Source: Nostoc flagelliforme FACHB-838
GTDB lineage: Bacteria; Cyanobacteriota; Cyanobacteriia; Cyanobacteriales; Nostocaceae
Direction: 5' to 3'
Length of the DNA stretch: 64,000 bases
Assembly (NCBI RefSeq): GCF_014698065.1
Contig: NZ_JACJSI010000038.1
Span: 1-64,000, forward strand
In this document: positions 43,310 to 52,194 of the stretch, one piece after another
How the letters are laid out: each line of letters starts with the position of its first letter
How positions within the stretch are numbered: the first letter of the stretch is position 1
The notes under the pieces: model-generated
What the model was told of the DNA's origin: nothing
Seen by the model: the letters and a program-made list of their open reading frames with translations, nothing else
The model's database searches: none
Translations under genes and position numbers: made by a program

Positions 43310-44069
43310 ATGTCAACTGTTTTAGGAGAATTTATTAATTTAGCAAAAATTCAGTCTACCAAAACTATAATCAAACTTACCGAATCCGATGTTGACACTA
43401 TCAAAGAAATTCAGATCCTACTTAAAAAGAAAGGTCTTTATAAAGGTGAAGTTGATGGTATTACAGGCGATTTAACCCAAAAAGCATTTGCAGAATTCAA
43501 AGAAAGTGTTTGGCTAGATTCTCCAGAATTGTTAGGAGCATCCGCAGCTGCTGCATTACTAGAGATAGCAGCGGATCATAAAGTCACTGAACAAAATGAT
43601 CGCTCAGAACCTATACCTGAATCAAGTAAAGGTAGTAAGACTGGTAGTAGTATGAAGCTACCAAATGGAACTATTGTTTATGAGAATGAATTGATCGTAA
43701 TTGGTATCCCTTTAACTTGGGGAGAGTTCACTAAAAAGATGTACCAGGGCTCCAGAGTCAAACGCGATCGCTAACAATATTATCAAAGCAGCAAAAGGTT
43801 TTGGTAAGATTCGCGATCAATATGGTAGTGCAATCCAGATTACTTCTGGTTATCGTCCGCCCCATATTAATAGACAGCAAGGAGGCGTTCGTGATTCTCA
43901 GCATATCCAAGGATTAGCAATCGATCTTGACCCCCTTGATGGCAACTTACAGCGTTTATTTCAAGTTTGTCGCGCTTCTGATTGCACGGGATTGGGAAGA
44001 GGAATGCATAGAGGTTTCGTGCATTGTGATTGGCGTCCTGGCAATCGCGTAGTTTTTGATTATTCTTAA
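43310..44069 (+). pseudogene. Peptidoglycan-binding / M15A peptidase, broken by a frameshift
   Basis: The first frame (43310-43774) has a peptidoglycan-binding-type domain (IKEIQILLKKKGLYKGEVDG, ITGDLTQKAFAEF) and ends after FTKKMYQGSRVKRDR. The +1 frame, from about 43738 to TAA 44069, continues the protein: TRAPESNAIANNIIKAAKGF, ITSGYRPPHINRQQGG, SQHIQGLAIDLD and HRGFVHCDWRPGNRVVFDYS. The latter are the Zn ligands of Peptidase_M15_3 (H-x6-D and H-C-D). Removing one A from the A5 run at 43733-43737 restores one reading frame of about 252 residues. Either a real mutation, programmed slippage or a sequencing error. GGGAG lies 8 bases before ATG 43310. The intact product would be an L,D/D,D-carboxypeptidase acting on peptidoglycan. 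Confidence 0.8.
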
Positions 44070-44215
44070 ACAGTATCGTGATGACTTTTTAATATAGCAA
44101 TCAGATTTGATTTGTGAAAAAATTTAAGTATACGTAGCGTGCGTTAGCGTAGGGCATAACATACGCTACATATATATTTCAAAAATTAAATATGAGTCCC
44201 ATATATCTTGACAGA
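44070..44215. repeat. Palindromic GTAGCGTGCG element
   Basis: At about 44132-44172: ACGTAGCGTGCGTTAGCG and TAGGGCATAACATACGCTAC form an imperfect hairpin between the convergent peptidase and ABC exporter genes. Another dispersed repeat. Confidence 0.5.
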
Positions 44216-45835
44216 TTAAGTTTTATCGTATTCTATTTTTCCATAGTCAAGTTTGATAATTCGGTTTGCTAAATGAAAATAGTGATCGTCATGGCTAATC
44301 ACTAGCACTGTTTTACCCCGCGATCGCAGATCTGGGAGAAGTTGAGTGTAGAATATTTCTTTGAATACTGGATCTTGATCGGCTGCCCACTCATCAAATA
44401 GATAAATTGGTCGATCTTCCAAGTAGGCTGTGAGCAAAGCTAGGCGTTTCCGTTGTCCTTGGGAAAGTGCTGTGGTAGAAAGTTGCCCATTTTCAACTTT
44501 AACTTTATGGTCTAGTTGCAGTTGTTTTAAATATTTTTTGGCTTGAGCATCCAAGTCAGAATTTTTTAATCCTAAAAGTTCCTCAAATAAATAAAAATCG
44601 GAAAATACTACGGAAAAATGCTGGCGATACCATTCTCGATTCTGTTCGCTAATTAACTCTTCATCAAACAAAACTTCGCCATCTTCCGGTATATAAAGTC
44701 CAGTAATTAGTTTAGCTAATGTAGATTTTCCACTACCATTACCGCCGACAATGAAGACTAATTCTTGAGGATAGAGTGTCAAATCTATGGGGCCAAAAAT
44801 AAAGCTATTGTCTTCTTGGTCTGTGTAGTAAGTGTGGGTAACACTTTTAAATTTTAAGCTGTGCCAGTCAGATTTAAGGGCGGGTGGAACAGTGGATATT
44901 TCAGTTCGACTAGCTAGAGATAAACCCAGTGATTCGATTTTTTGTAACGCAATGCTGGCTTTGCTTAATAAGGGAAGTTTGCTGATGATGTTATCCATCG
45001 GCAACACCAAGTAAGTGAAAGTCAAAATGTAGCCAGAGAGAGTTTCAGGATTGATAGTAAGTAGATTAGGTAATACAAACAGTACAAAACCGAGGGCAAA
45101 AAAGAATATGAGTTGACCCCAACTTGAAGTTATGGCAAAAAGGCTTAGACCATTAACGTTGTGATGACGAAACTCGTTAGCAGTTGATTGTAGTTTCTCT
45201 TCTAAAAAATCTTCACGCCGCTTGTAGTTTAGTTTGAGTTCCTTAACTCCTTCGGTAATCGTGCGAAAATGTTTAAACAGATGATCTTCATCTTCACGAG
45301 CTAGGGCGAGTAATTGTCCGCCTCTGTTGAGTAGCCACTGACAACTAGCGATCGCAACTACTGAAATTCCACATACCATCAACAATACTAACCAAGAAAG
45401 CCAGGTTATATATGTTATACAACCCAAGACGATTGCTAAATTAATAAAGATAAAAGGCATCTGATAAACAGCATTAGCAACCGCCTGAATATCTTCTGTT
45501 AAAGTTGCCAATAATCGAGGATTCCCTAAGCGTTCCAGATGACTCAACTCGGAAGCAAGAATCTGGCGACTTAGACGCATCCGTAATTGCAAGACTGCAT
45601 TCTGAGAAAGACGAATCAGCATCACTTGAGAAATGATACTGGTAATTAGTGCAACAATTGCCAGCCCCGCAAAACCCGAAATTATCGATGTGAGGCGGGA
45701 AGCACTACCGCTACTTGCAGCATGGCTAATTAAGGCAATCAAGCCAGCGCTACTACCGCCACTCAAAAATCCGGTAGCGATCGCGATCGCTACCATCCCC
45801 CAAGAAGAACGCAAAAGAAAGTAAATCAAATTCAT
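44216..45835 (-). CDS. SyrD/PvdE-family (cyclic peptide) ABC exporter
   Basis: 539 residues: six transmembrane helices (1-300) fused to an ATPase domain (about 325-539). Walker A is GGNGSGKST, the signature LSQGQRKR, and Walker B IYLFDEWAADQDP. The DEWAADQDP form and overall length match the SyrD/PvdE group that exports lipopeptides, siderophores or other cyclic peptides. No NRPS or precursor peptide gene is in the window, so the cargo is unknown. Divergent from the B12-radical SAM gene across a 307-319 bp gap. Confidence 0.9.
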   Translation of the reverse strand: MNLIYFLLRSSWGMVAIAIATGFLSGGSSAGLIALISHAASSGSASRLTSIISGFAGLAIVALITSIISQVMLIRLSQNAVLQLRMRLSRQILASELSHLERLGNPRLLATLTEDIQAVANAVYQMPFIFINLAIVLGCITYITWLSWLVLLMVCGISVVAIASCQWLLNRGGQLLALAREDEDHLFKHFRTITEGVKELKLNYKRREDFLEEKLQSTANEFRHHNVNGLSLFAITSSWGQLIFFFALGFVLFVLPNLLTINPETLSGYILTFTYLVLPMDNIISKLPLLSKASIALQKIESLGLSLASRTEISTVPPALKSDWHSLKFKSVTHTYYTDQEDNSFIFGPIDLTLYPQELVFIVGGNGSGKSTLAKLITGLYIPEDGEVLFDEELISEQNREWYRQHFSVVFSDFYLFEELLGLKNSDLDAQAKKYLKQLQLDHKVKVENGQLSTTALSQGQRKRLALLTAYLEDRPIYLFDEWAADQDPVFKEIFYTQLLPDLRSRGKTVLVISHDDHYFHLANRIIKLDYGKIEYDKT

Positions 45836-46154
45836 AACAAATGCCTATACCCAGTTGGATACAACAAAAAATGAAAATCTCTCTTTTTATGTCCCATGCG
45901 CGATTTCCATAATAGTTGTTTGCCAACCAATTAAATTTGCATTGCTAGGGTAGATTTTATATTTTACCAGTTAAACACCCTTTCAAATATGACGATGAAT
46001 CAGGCAGAAGACAGCTAGGACTTTGCTTTGAGCAAAAATACATTTCTAATTACTTCTGCCTCTTGCCTTTCTTTGGTAAGCTAGTTGGAATTACAGCTAA
46101 TTCTGTCAAGAAACTGTCAAATTACCTGCTCAGTTTTCCAGGGTGAAATTTGCG
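45836..46154. other. Divergent intergenic region
   Basis: About 320 bp between the ABC exporter (minus) and the radical SAM gene (plus), AT-rich. No repeat or known operator seen. Both promoters must lie here. Confidence 0.4.
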
Positions 46155-47810
46155 ATGACTGTGAATTTAAAGTCTTTAGAGAATCAAATTAACGTAGCGG
46201 CCGATTCCAAAACCGCTCCTGTGACTCAAGGAACCCGCTACGTTCCTTCGCACCATCGACGCATTCTGTGTATTTTTCCCAAGTACAGCCGCTCTTTTGG
46301 TACTTTTCATCACGCTTACCCACTTATGGGTAATGTCCGGGCTTTTATGCCACCCCAAGGTATTTTAATTGTGGCTGCTTACTTACCTAAAGAATGGGAA
46401 GTCCGGTTTATTGATGAGAATGTTAAATCAGCAAGTAGAGCTGATTACCAATGGGCTGATGTGGTGATTGTGAGTGGAATGCATATCCAAAAACCACAGA
46501 TTAATCAAATTAATGAACTTGCCCATCGAGCCGGAAAAATCACAGTTGTCGGTGGCCCCTCAGTATCTGGGTGTCCAGAATATTACCCTGATTTTGATAT
46601 TTTACATTTGGGTGAATTGGGAGATGCTAGCGATCGCATGATCGAATATCTAGACCAAAACACTCAACGTCCCCAAGCGCAAATTCGCTTTGAAACCAAG
46701 GAACGTTTACCCTTAACAGAGTTCCCCACGCCAGCTTATCATTTGCTGAATATCAACGATTATTTCCTGGCAAATGTCCAGTTTTCCAGTGGTTGCCCTT
46801 ATCACTGCGAGTTTTGTGATATTCCCGAACTCTATGGCAACAGTCCTCGGATGAAAGCGCCAGAGCAAGTAGTCGCGGAGTTAGACGCAATGCGACAATC
46901 TGGCAATTTGGGGGCAGTGTATTTTGTTGATGATAACTTTGTTGGCGATCGCCGCGCCGCCATGAAGTTACTTCCGCATCTGATTGACTGGCAAAAACGC
47001 AATGGCTACCCGATCCAGTTTGCCTGCGAAGCAACGCTCAACTTAGCTCAAAGTCCAAAGCTGCTGGAAATGATGCGCGAAGCTTATTTCTGCACAATCT
47101 TTTGCGGCATCGAAACACCAGAACCAAATGCTCTCCATGCGATTTCCAAAGACCAAAATCTGAGTATGCCAATCTTAAAAGCGATTCAGGTTTTAAATAG
47201 CTATGGCATGGAAGTCGTATCAGGAATCATCATCGGCTTAGATACAGATACACCAGAAACCGCAGATAGAATTATCGAATTTATGCGGGCATCGCAGATT
47301 CCCATGTTGACAATTAACCTGCTTCATGCGTTACCGAGAACTCCATTATGGCGGAGATTAGAAGCAGAAGGACGACTTCTCTTTGATGAAAGCCGCGAAT
47401 CAAATGTTGAGTTTTTGATGCCCTACGAGCAAGTTATTGAGATGTGGCGGCGCTGCATTACAACTGCCTATGAGCCAGAATTTTTATATCAGCGGTTTGC
47501 CTACAATATAGAACACACCTATCCAAATCGCATCGAAGTTCCTAACAGCCCAGCTCGCACTTCTGCGGCTAATATTCGCAAAGGTTTAACTTATTTAGCT
47601 AATATTTTGCTGCGGATAGGCTTATTTAGTAACTATCGCCAGACTTTCTGGAAAATGGCCAAGCCAGCACTAAAAGCAGGTAATATTGAAAACTTGATTC
47701 ACGTTGGACTTGTCGGACATCACTTAATTAAGTTTGCCCAAGATTGCGCCAAAAATCAAGAATCGGCTTCGTTTTATTCTCAAAAAATTGTTACGAAAGT
47801 TCGTAGCTAA
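46155..47810 (+). CDS. B12-binding radical SAM protein (HpnP-like)
   Basis: 551 residues: N-terminal cobalamin-binding domain (about 30-180; MPPQGILIVAAYLPKEWEV, VVIVSGMHIQKPQ) and a radical SAM domain with C-x3-C-x2-C in SSGCPYHCEFCDIPELYGNS (about 215). VYFVDDNFVGDRRAA and TIFCGIETPEPNAL follow, then a C-terminal DUF4070-like part. The SFGTFHHAYPLM and MPPQG N-terminus resembles HpnP, the hopanoid C-2 methylase of some cyanobacteria and Alphaproteobacteria, but other cyanobacterial paralogues share it. No hopanoid genes are nearby, so the substrate is open. The start at 46155 (GGTGA 8 bases upstream) is preferred to the GTG at 46143. Confidence 0.85.
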   Translation: MTVNLKSLENQINVAADSKTAPVTQGTRYVPSHHRRILCIFPKYSRSFGTFHHAYPLMGNVRAFMPPQGILIVAAYLPKEWEVRFIDENVKSASRADYQWADVVIVSGMHIQKPQINQINELAHRAGKITVVGGPSVSGCPEYYPDFDILHLGELGDASDRMIEYLDQNTQRPQAQIRFETKERLPLTEFPTPAYHLLNINDYFLANVQFSSGCPYHCEFCDIPELYGNSPRMKAPEQVVAELDAMRQSGNLGAVYFVDDNFVGDRRAAMKLLPHLIDWQKRNGYPIQFACEATLNLAQSPKLLEMMREAYFCTIFCGIETPEPNALHAISKDQNLSMPILKAIQVLNSYGMEVVSGIIIGLDTDTPETADRIIEFMRASQIPMLTINLLHALPRTPLWRRLEAEGRLLFDESRESNVEFLMPYEQVIEMWRRCITTAYEPEFLYQRFAYNIEHTYPNRIEVPNSPARTSAANIRKGLTYLANILLRIGLFSNYRQTFWKMAKPALKAGNIENLIHVGLVGHHLIKFAQDCAKNQESASFYSQKIVTKVRS

Positions 47811-48043
47811 CATCACAAGTAAAATAAGTTTTGAGAAGCTGAAAGTCTGTTAAAAGTAAATACAGAACTCTAGAAAAGTAACCTGAAAGACACACTTGCG
47901 ATACTTCCCTGGAAAGACGCGATCGCACTGCTACCTGCCTAACATTGTAAGGGTTGAAAGCCCACAGTCCACGCAGAAGTATTTGGTAGCTAAAAAAGCA
48001 AGCCATCGCAAAGGAGTGTGGAGCGGTTACATAGGAGTTTTGG

Positions 48044-48853
48044 ATGGTTATGAACAGTTCGTTGACCCGACCCTTGGCTGTTGTGACAGGTGCTTCCAAC
48101 GGCATCGGTTACGAACTCGCTAAACAGTTTGCTCAAAACGGCTTTGATCTTCTAGTTACAGCCACCGGATCGAGCATTAACGAAGCGGCTCAAACTTTTG
48201 AGGGGCTAGGTGCTAAAGTTGAGACGGTGCAGGCTGATCTGGCTAGTTATGACGGTGTTGAGACGCTCTACAACCAGATTAAGGCGACTGGGCAACCAGT
48301 GGATGCGATCGCTATCAACGCGGGTGTTGGTGTTGGCGGTGAGTTCGCCCGTGAAACCGACTTGAAAGACGAACTCAATCTGATTAACCTGAATGTCGTA
48401 TCCTCTGTACATCTTGCCAAGCGGGTGGTGAAGGATATGGTTGAGCTTGGCAAGGGTCGAATACTTTTCACATCGTCGATTGCTGCCCTGATGCCCGGCC
48501 CGTTTGAGACAGTCTACGCCGCCTCCAAAGCCTTTGTGCATTCTTTTTCAGAAGGGTTACGCAACGAATTGAAGGATACGGGCGTTACCGTCACCGCGCT
48601 CATGCCGGGGCCCACCGATACCAATTTCTTCCACCGTGCAGGTATGGACGACACAAAAGTGGGCACAGATCAAAAGGACGATCCGGCTGAGGTCGCCAAG
48701 CAAGGTTTTGAAGCTTTGATGGCAGGCAAAGATCACATCATCGCCGGTTCACTAAAAACGAAGCTTTTGGCGAATGTTAGTAAGGTTTTACCTGATACAG
48801 TCAGTGCTGAACAGCACCGCAAGCTCAGTGAGCCAGAGTCAGGCAACAACTAA
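48044..48853 (+). CDS. Short-chain dehydrogenase/reductase (SDR)
   Basis: 269 residues, classical SDR: cofactor motif VTGASNGIG (about 14-22), INAGVG, catalytic Ser (TSSIAAL) and Y-x3-K in VYAASKAFVHSF. The residues after strand 2 (TATGSS) do not reveal a clear NADP or NAD preference. Substrate unknown. AGGAG 6 bases before ATG 48044. The sequence is visibly more GC-rich than its neighbours (for example CCGGCCCGTTTGAGAC), as is the following MBL gene. The pair may have come from another bacterium, although a HIP1 site lies in it. Confidence 0.9.
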   Translation: MVMNSSLTRPLAVVTGASNGIGYELAKQFAQNGFDLLVTATGSSINEAAQTFEGLGAKVETVQADLASYDGVETLYNQIKATGQPVDAIAINAGVGVGGEFARETDLKDELNLINLNVVSSVHLAKRVVKDMVELGKGRILFTSSIAALMPGPFETVYAASKAFVHSFSEGLRNELKDTGVTVTALMPGPTDTNFFHRAGMDDTKVGTDQKDDPAEVAKQGFEALMAGKDHIIAGSLKTKLLANVSKVLPDTVSAEQHRKLSEPESGNN

Positions 48854-48986
48854 TTTGCACCTAATCAAGCAAATATGCTCAGTTAGCACTGCTTTTAAGC
48901 TGCGATCGCCTGGGCTAACGGCATCAGCAAAGGTAATCGCGCAGTCGGCAATCTCACATATTTGTCAAAGTCGTAACGGAGGATTC

Positions 48987-49841
48987 ATGCAAATTCATCA
49001 TCTCAATTGCGGCTGTATGTGCCCGATTGGTGGGGCCCTCTTCGATGGCTTCAGTCGCGGCCCGAAAGCTCATCTAGTCTGCCACTGTCTGCTCATTGAG
49101 ACAGAGCAAGGACTTGTTCTCATTGATACTGGCTTCGGACTGCGCGATATCAAGTCGCCTTACTCTCGTCTCAGCCCGTTCTTCATTCATTTCAATGGCA
49201 TCCAGTTTGATAAAAAATACACGGCACTCGATCAAATTGAGCGGCTGGGATTTTCTGCGCGAGATGTGCGTCATATTGTGCTTACCCACCTCGATTTCGA
49301 TCATGCCGGTGGTCTAGAAGATTTTCCAGAAGCAACCGTACACGTAATGCAGACTGAGATGGAAACCGCCCAGGATCGGCATGGCTTCATCGCTAAACGC
49401 CGCTATCGTCCCGAACAGTGGGACGAGGTTAAGCACTGGAAGTATTATTCGGCGGGAGGCGAACCTTGGTTCGGTTTTGAAGCAGTACGTAACCTCGACG
49501 GGCTACCGCCAGAGATTCTCCTCATCCCTCTTGCTGGTCACACACGGGGTCATGCTGGCATCGCCATTGATACACCAGAGGGTTGGCTTCTACACGCAGG
49601 TGATGCCTACTTTTATCGGCACGAAATGGACTCAGCCAAAAGACGATGCACGCCAGGTTTCCGTGCCTACCAATGGATGATGGAAGTGGATCGCAAAGCT
49701 CGATTGCTCAATCAAGATCGGCTACGCGCATTATCAAGCGATCACAATCAGGGCGTGCGCCTCTTCTGTAGTCATGATGCTATGGAGTTCAAAGCGTTCG
49801 CTGACCAATCTAGCCCTCAAAACGAGAAAGTTCATCAATAA
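48987..49841 (+). CDS. MBL-fold metallo-hydrolase
   Basis: 284 residues with the metallo-beta-lactamase motif HLDFDHAGG (H-x-D-x-D-H) near 100, further His in AGHTRGHAG and Asp in LLHAGDAYFY. It is a two-metal hydrolase resembling lactonase-type members (MQIHHLNCGCMCPIGG at the start). Substrate not predictable. The frame is open for 71 codons upstream, but GGAGG four bases before ATG 48987 and the family N-terminus decide the start. It follows the SDR gene by 133 bp and shares its higher GC content. Confidence 0.88.
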   Translation: MQIHHLNCGCMCPIGGALFDGFSRGPKAHLVCHCLLIETEQGLVLIDTGFGLRDIKSPYSRLSPFFIHFNGIQFDKKYTALDQIERLGFSARDVRHIVLTHLDFDHAGGLEDFPEATVHVMQTEMETAQDRHGFIAKRRYRPEQWDEVKHWKYYSAGGEPWFGFEAVRNLDGLPPEILLIPLAGHTRGHAGIAIDTPEGWLLHAGDAYFYRHEMDSAKRRCTPGFRAYQWMMEVDRKARLLNQDRLRALSSDHNQGVRLFCSHDAMEFKAFADQSSPQNEKVHQ

Positions 49842-49919
49842 AAATCTATAACTTTAGATGGATGTGGTAATTTGCAGTGTTAGAGATATAGAAAGACCAC
49901 ATCAAATTCAAGTTCATCT

Positions 49920-50525
49920 ATGACTACAAAGCCTTGGGATGCTCAACTTGCTTACTGGCTAGTTCGGCCTCTAAAAGACAGTTGGGTAAACCCTAATCAT
50001 CTCACCACAGTGCGACTTGTAACTGGGTTGGCGGCTGCCCTCGCGCTTGCAGTTGGCGATGCCATTTGGGTTAATATTGGGGCATGGTTATTTGCTTTAT
50101 CCAACTTTCTCGATCACACAGACGGTGAATTAGCTCGTTTGAGTGGGAAAACCAGCAAATGGGGACATCAGTATGATCTTGCTAGTGACGCTATCATCCA
50201 TATTCTATTATTTGTGTGTATTGGATACGGTCTTAGAGAGGGAAAATTTGGTTGGTGGGCGTTGCTGATGGGGATAGTATCTGGCGTGTCTGTTGCTTGC
50301 ATCTTTCATTTGCGAAACGAAATGGAACAGCGTTTGGGTAAACAAGCCAGTCGTCAACCAAATTTTGCCGGGTTTGACATTGAAGATGTCCTGTATTTAT
50401 TTCCTATAGTTACTTTACTGAATGGATTAGAAGCGTTATTAATGGCAGCGACAATTGGTGCGCCAACCTTTGCAGTATGGGTAATTTGGCAATTTCTGGC
50501 ACTGCCGCAGTCTGAATCGAACTAA
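49920..50525 (+). CDS. CDP-alcohol phosphatidyltransferase family protein
   Basis: 201 residues with several membrane helices and an intact CDP-alcohol phosphotransferase motif: D65-x2-D68-G69-x2-A72-R73-x8-G82-x3-D86-x3-D90 (FLDHTDGELARLSG then WGHQYDLASD). These enzymes transfer a phospho- or phosphono-alcohol head group between CMP and an acceptor alcohol. Next to phosphonate genes and two nucleotidyltransferases, the likely donor is CMP-2-aminoethylphosphonate and the acceptor diacylglycerol or a glycan (inference). A housekeeping PgsA-type role is less likely given the context and short length. Confidence 0.88.
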   Translation: MTTKPWDAQLAYWLVRPLKDSWVNPNHLTTVRLVTGLAAALALAVGDAIWVNIGAWLFALSNFLDHTDGELARLSGKTSKWGHQYDLASDAIIHILLFVCIGYGLREGKFGWWALLMGIVSGVSVACIFHLRNEMEQRLGKQASRQPNFAGFDIEDVLYLFPIVTLLNGLEALLMAATIGAPTFAVWVIWQFLALPQSESN

Positions 50526-50596
50526 TATAACAGCCCATTGGGTAGAAAGCCAATAAAACAGGCTTTTTAGCTTTATTGCATACATAATCAAATTTT

Positions 50597-50633
50597 GCGA
50601 TCGCCACCGGAAAGGGCGAGTACGCCATCGCAC
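50597..50633. repeat. HIP1-linked dispersed element, copy 2
   Basis: GCGATCGCCACCGGAAAGGG followed by CGAGTACGCCATCGCACT, the second copy of the element at 10440-10478. It lies in the 238-bp gap after the phosphotransferase gene; no gene is there. Confidence 0.65.
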
Positions 50634-50763
50634 TACCGATAAGTGGAAAAATGACCCTTGGTTTAAATAAACGTCCTACCTAGATTGAGCTACTGCAAGC
50701 ATTTCCTCCTCGTCCTATCAACATTGAGGAGGAGTAAGGTAACTAGTACCTGCCTTCAGCCTT

Positions 50764-51108
50764 CTACCTATATTCTCCAATTACCTGGATTTTACCCACA
50801 ATGTTGCTGTTTAACTCTTCCAGTTCTTCGGCTGGAATCCACCATTCTGTATGATATGAAGCCCCAACTTGATGAACTTCATACTTATCCATGAAAACTT
50901 TCTTAACTTCAAACCGTGTAACATAACCTACGCCACTGTCCCTAATATTCCATTTAGTAGCAATTTCCTGGGCATACTGCTCGTTTGTAACTGGGTAAAA
51001 AATTGGCTGTTCAGGTAGTCTCGGCGGCCATTTGGTGTAGTCGCTTTGTTTAACTAGTTCTAGCTCTTTTGGCCCAGTAGGGCGATACAGAGTTAATGTT
51101 TCTTCCAT
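50764..51108 (-). CDS. Conserved protein of the 'ADP-ribosylation/crystallin J1' annotation type
   Basis: 114 residues: TLYRPTGPKELELVKQSDYT, WPPRLPEQPIFYPVTNEQYA and then GVGYVTRFEVKKVF, EWWIPAEELEELNSNIVGKI. This pattern is a small family often labelled ADP-ribosylation/crystallin J1 in databases, without proven activity. It is the only minus-strand gene inside the phosphonate region and may be unrelated to it. No signal or membrane segment. Confidence 0.7.
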   Translation of the reverse strand: MEETLTLYRPTGPKELELVKQSDYTKWPPRLPEQPIFYPVTNEQYAQEIATKWNIRDSGVGYVTRFEVKKVFMDKYEVHQVGASYHTEWWIPAEELEELNSNIVGKIQVIGEYR

Positions 51109-51216
51109 GTTAAGAATTAGTTAATATACGTTGAATTGAGCAAAATACAGTCATTATAAAATACTGGGAAAATTTCCAGATTTACTGGTGTCTAAGCTAC
51201 TGTTGGTGATTTGACG

Positions 51217-51972
51217 ATGAAGGCAATTATCTTAGCTGCTGGCGTTGGACGACGCTTAGGTAAAGACGGGCAAATCCAACCCAAATGCTTGCTGAAATTT
51301 AACGGCAAATCTCTATTAGAGCGCCATTTTAACTATCTCCGTCATTACCAAATTGATGAAGTAGTGATTGCTGTGGGTTATCAAGCACAAAGAATTCAGG
51401 ATGAAATCAAAGCATTAGGAGCCGAAAATTGGGTCAGTACAATTTATAATCCTGATTACACCAAAGGCAGTGTAATTAGCCTTTGGACTGTACGTCAGCA
51501 TTTACTTGCTGGCAATGACATATTATTAATGGATGCAGATGTATTGTGCGATCGCTGCATCATCGAACGACTGGTAAAGACAAATATCCCTAACAGTTTC
51601 TTGCTGGATCGAGATTTTGAACCGGGAGATGAACCTGTGAAGGTTTGTGTTAGAGATAATTATCTAGTGGAGTTTCGTAAACAAGTAGCTCCTGGTTTGA
51701 CTTATGATTTTGCCGGCGAGTCAGTAGGATTCTTTCGTTTTGGGAGTGCAGTTGCTCAACGTCTTGCTACTCGCACAGAACAATATGTTGCAGATGGGCT
51801 AGATAATGAACCTTATGAAGAAGTAATTCGGGATCTATTATTAGAAACTCCAGAAGCATTTGGCTACGAAGATATCACTGGATTACCTTGGCTAGAAATT
51901 GATTTTCCCCAGGATATTCAACGTGCCCAAAACGAGATTTTACCTCAGATAGAAGTCGCAGAAAATGTCTGA
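51217..51972 (+). CDS. Nucleotidyltransferase (phosphocholine/phosphonate cytidylyltransferase type)
   Basis: 251 residues, Rossmann-like NTP-transferase. MKAIILAAGVGRRL then QPKCLLKFNGKSLLE is the nucleotide-binding motif, followed by DEVVIAVGYQAQ, LLMDADVLCDR (metal-binding Asp) and a C-terminal WLEIDFPQDIQRA typical of LicC-like choline-phosphate cytidylyltransferases. In this context it probably activates 2-aminoethylphosphonate (or another phosphono-alcohol) with CTP, as PntC-type enzymes do (inference). The frame opens with TTG at 51211, but ATG 51217 is the natural start. Confidence 0.88.
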   Translation: MKAIILAAGVGRRLGKDGQIQPKCLLKFNGKSLLERHFNYLRHYQIDEVVIAVGYQAQRIQDEIKALGAENWVSTIYNPDYTKGSVISLWTVRQHLLAGNDILLMDADVLCDRCIIERLVKTNIPNSFLLDRDFEPGDEPVKVCVRDNYLVEFRKQVAPGLTYDFAGESVGFFRFGSAVAQRLATRTEQYVADGLDNEPYEEVIRDLLLETPEAFGYEDITGLPWLEIDFPQDIQRAQNEILPQIEVAENV

Positions 51973-51982
51973 AAATATCTTT

Positions 51983-52162
51983 GAAAGAATTCAGGAGTCA
52001 GGAGTCAGAATTCAGTATGAATTATTTGCTACTAGCGGGTAAATCAAGGGGTTGAGAATACCCATTAAATATCCGATTTAGTGGTCAAAAACATAGTTGC
52101 GGTTTTGAATCTCCCACGAATTGATTCTGAATTCTGAATTCTGGCTTCTGAATTCTTCTTTC
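51983..52162. repeat. 180-bp element with ~33-bp inverted arms
   Basis: GAAAGAATTCAGGAGTCAGG ... AATTCAG at 51983-52015 is matched in inverse orientation by CTGAATTCTGAATTCTGG ... TTCTTCTTTC at about 52127-52162. The common Nostoc 'ggagtcagaattcag' repeat family. It fills the gap between the stand-alone nucleotidyltransferase and PEP mutase genes. Confidence 0.65.
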
Positions 52163-52194
52163 ATTATTACTATAGGTTGAAAAAAGCAGAATAA

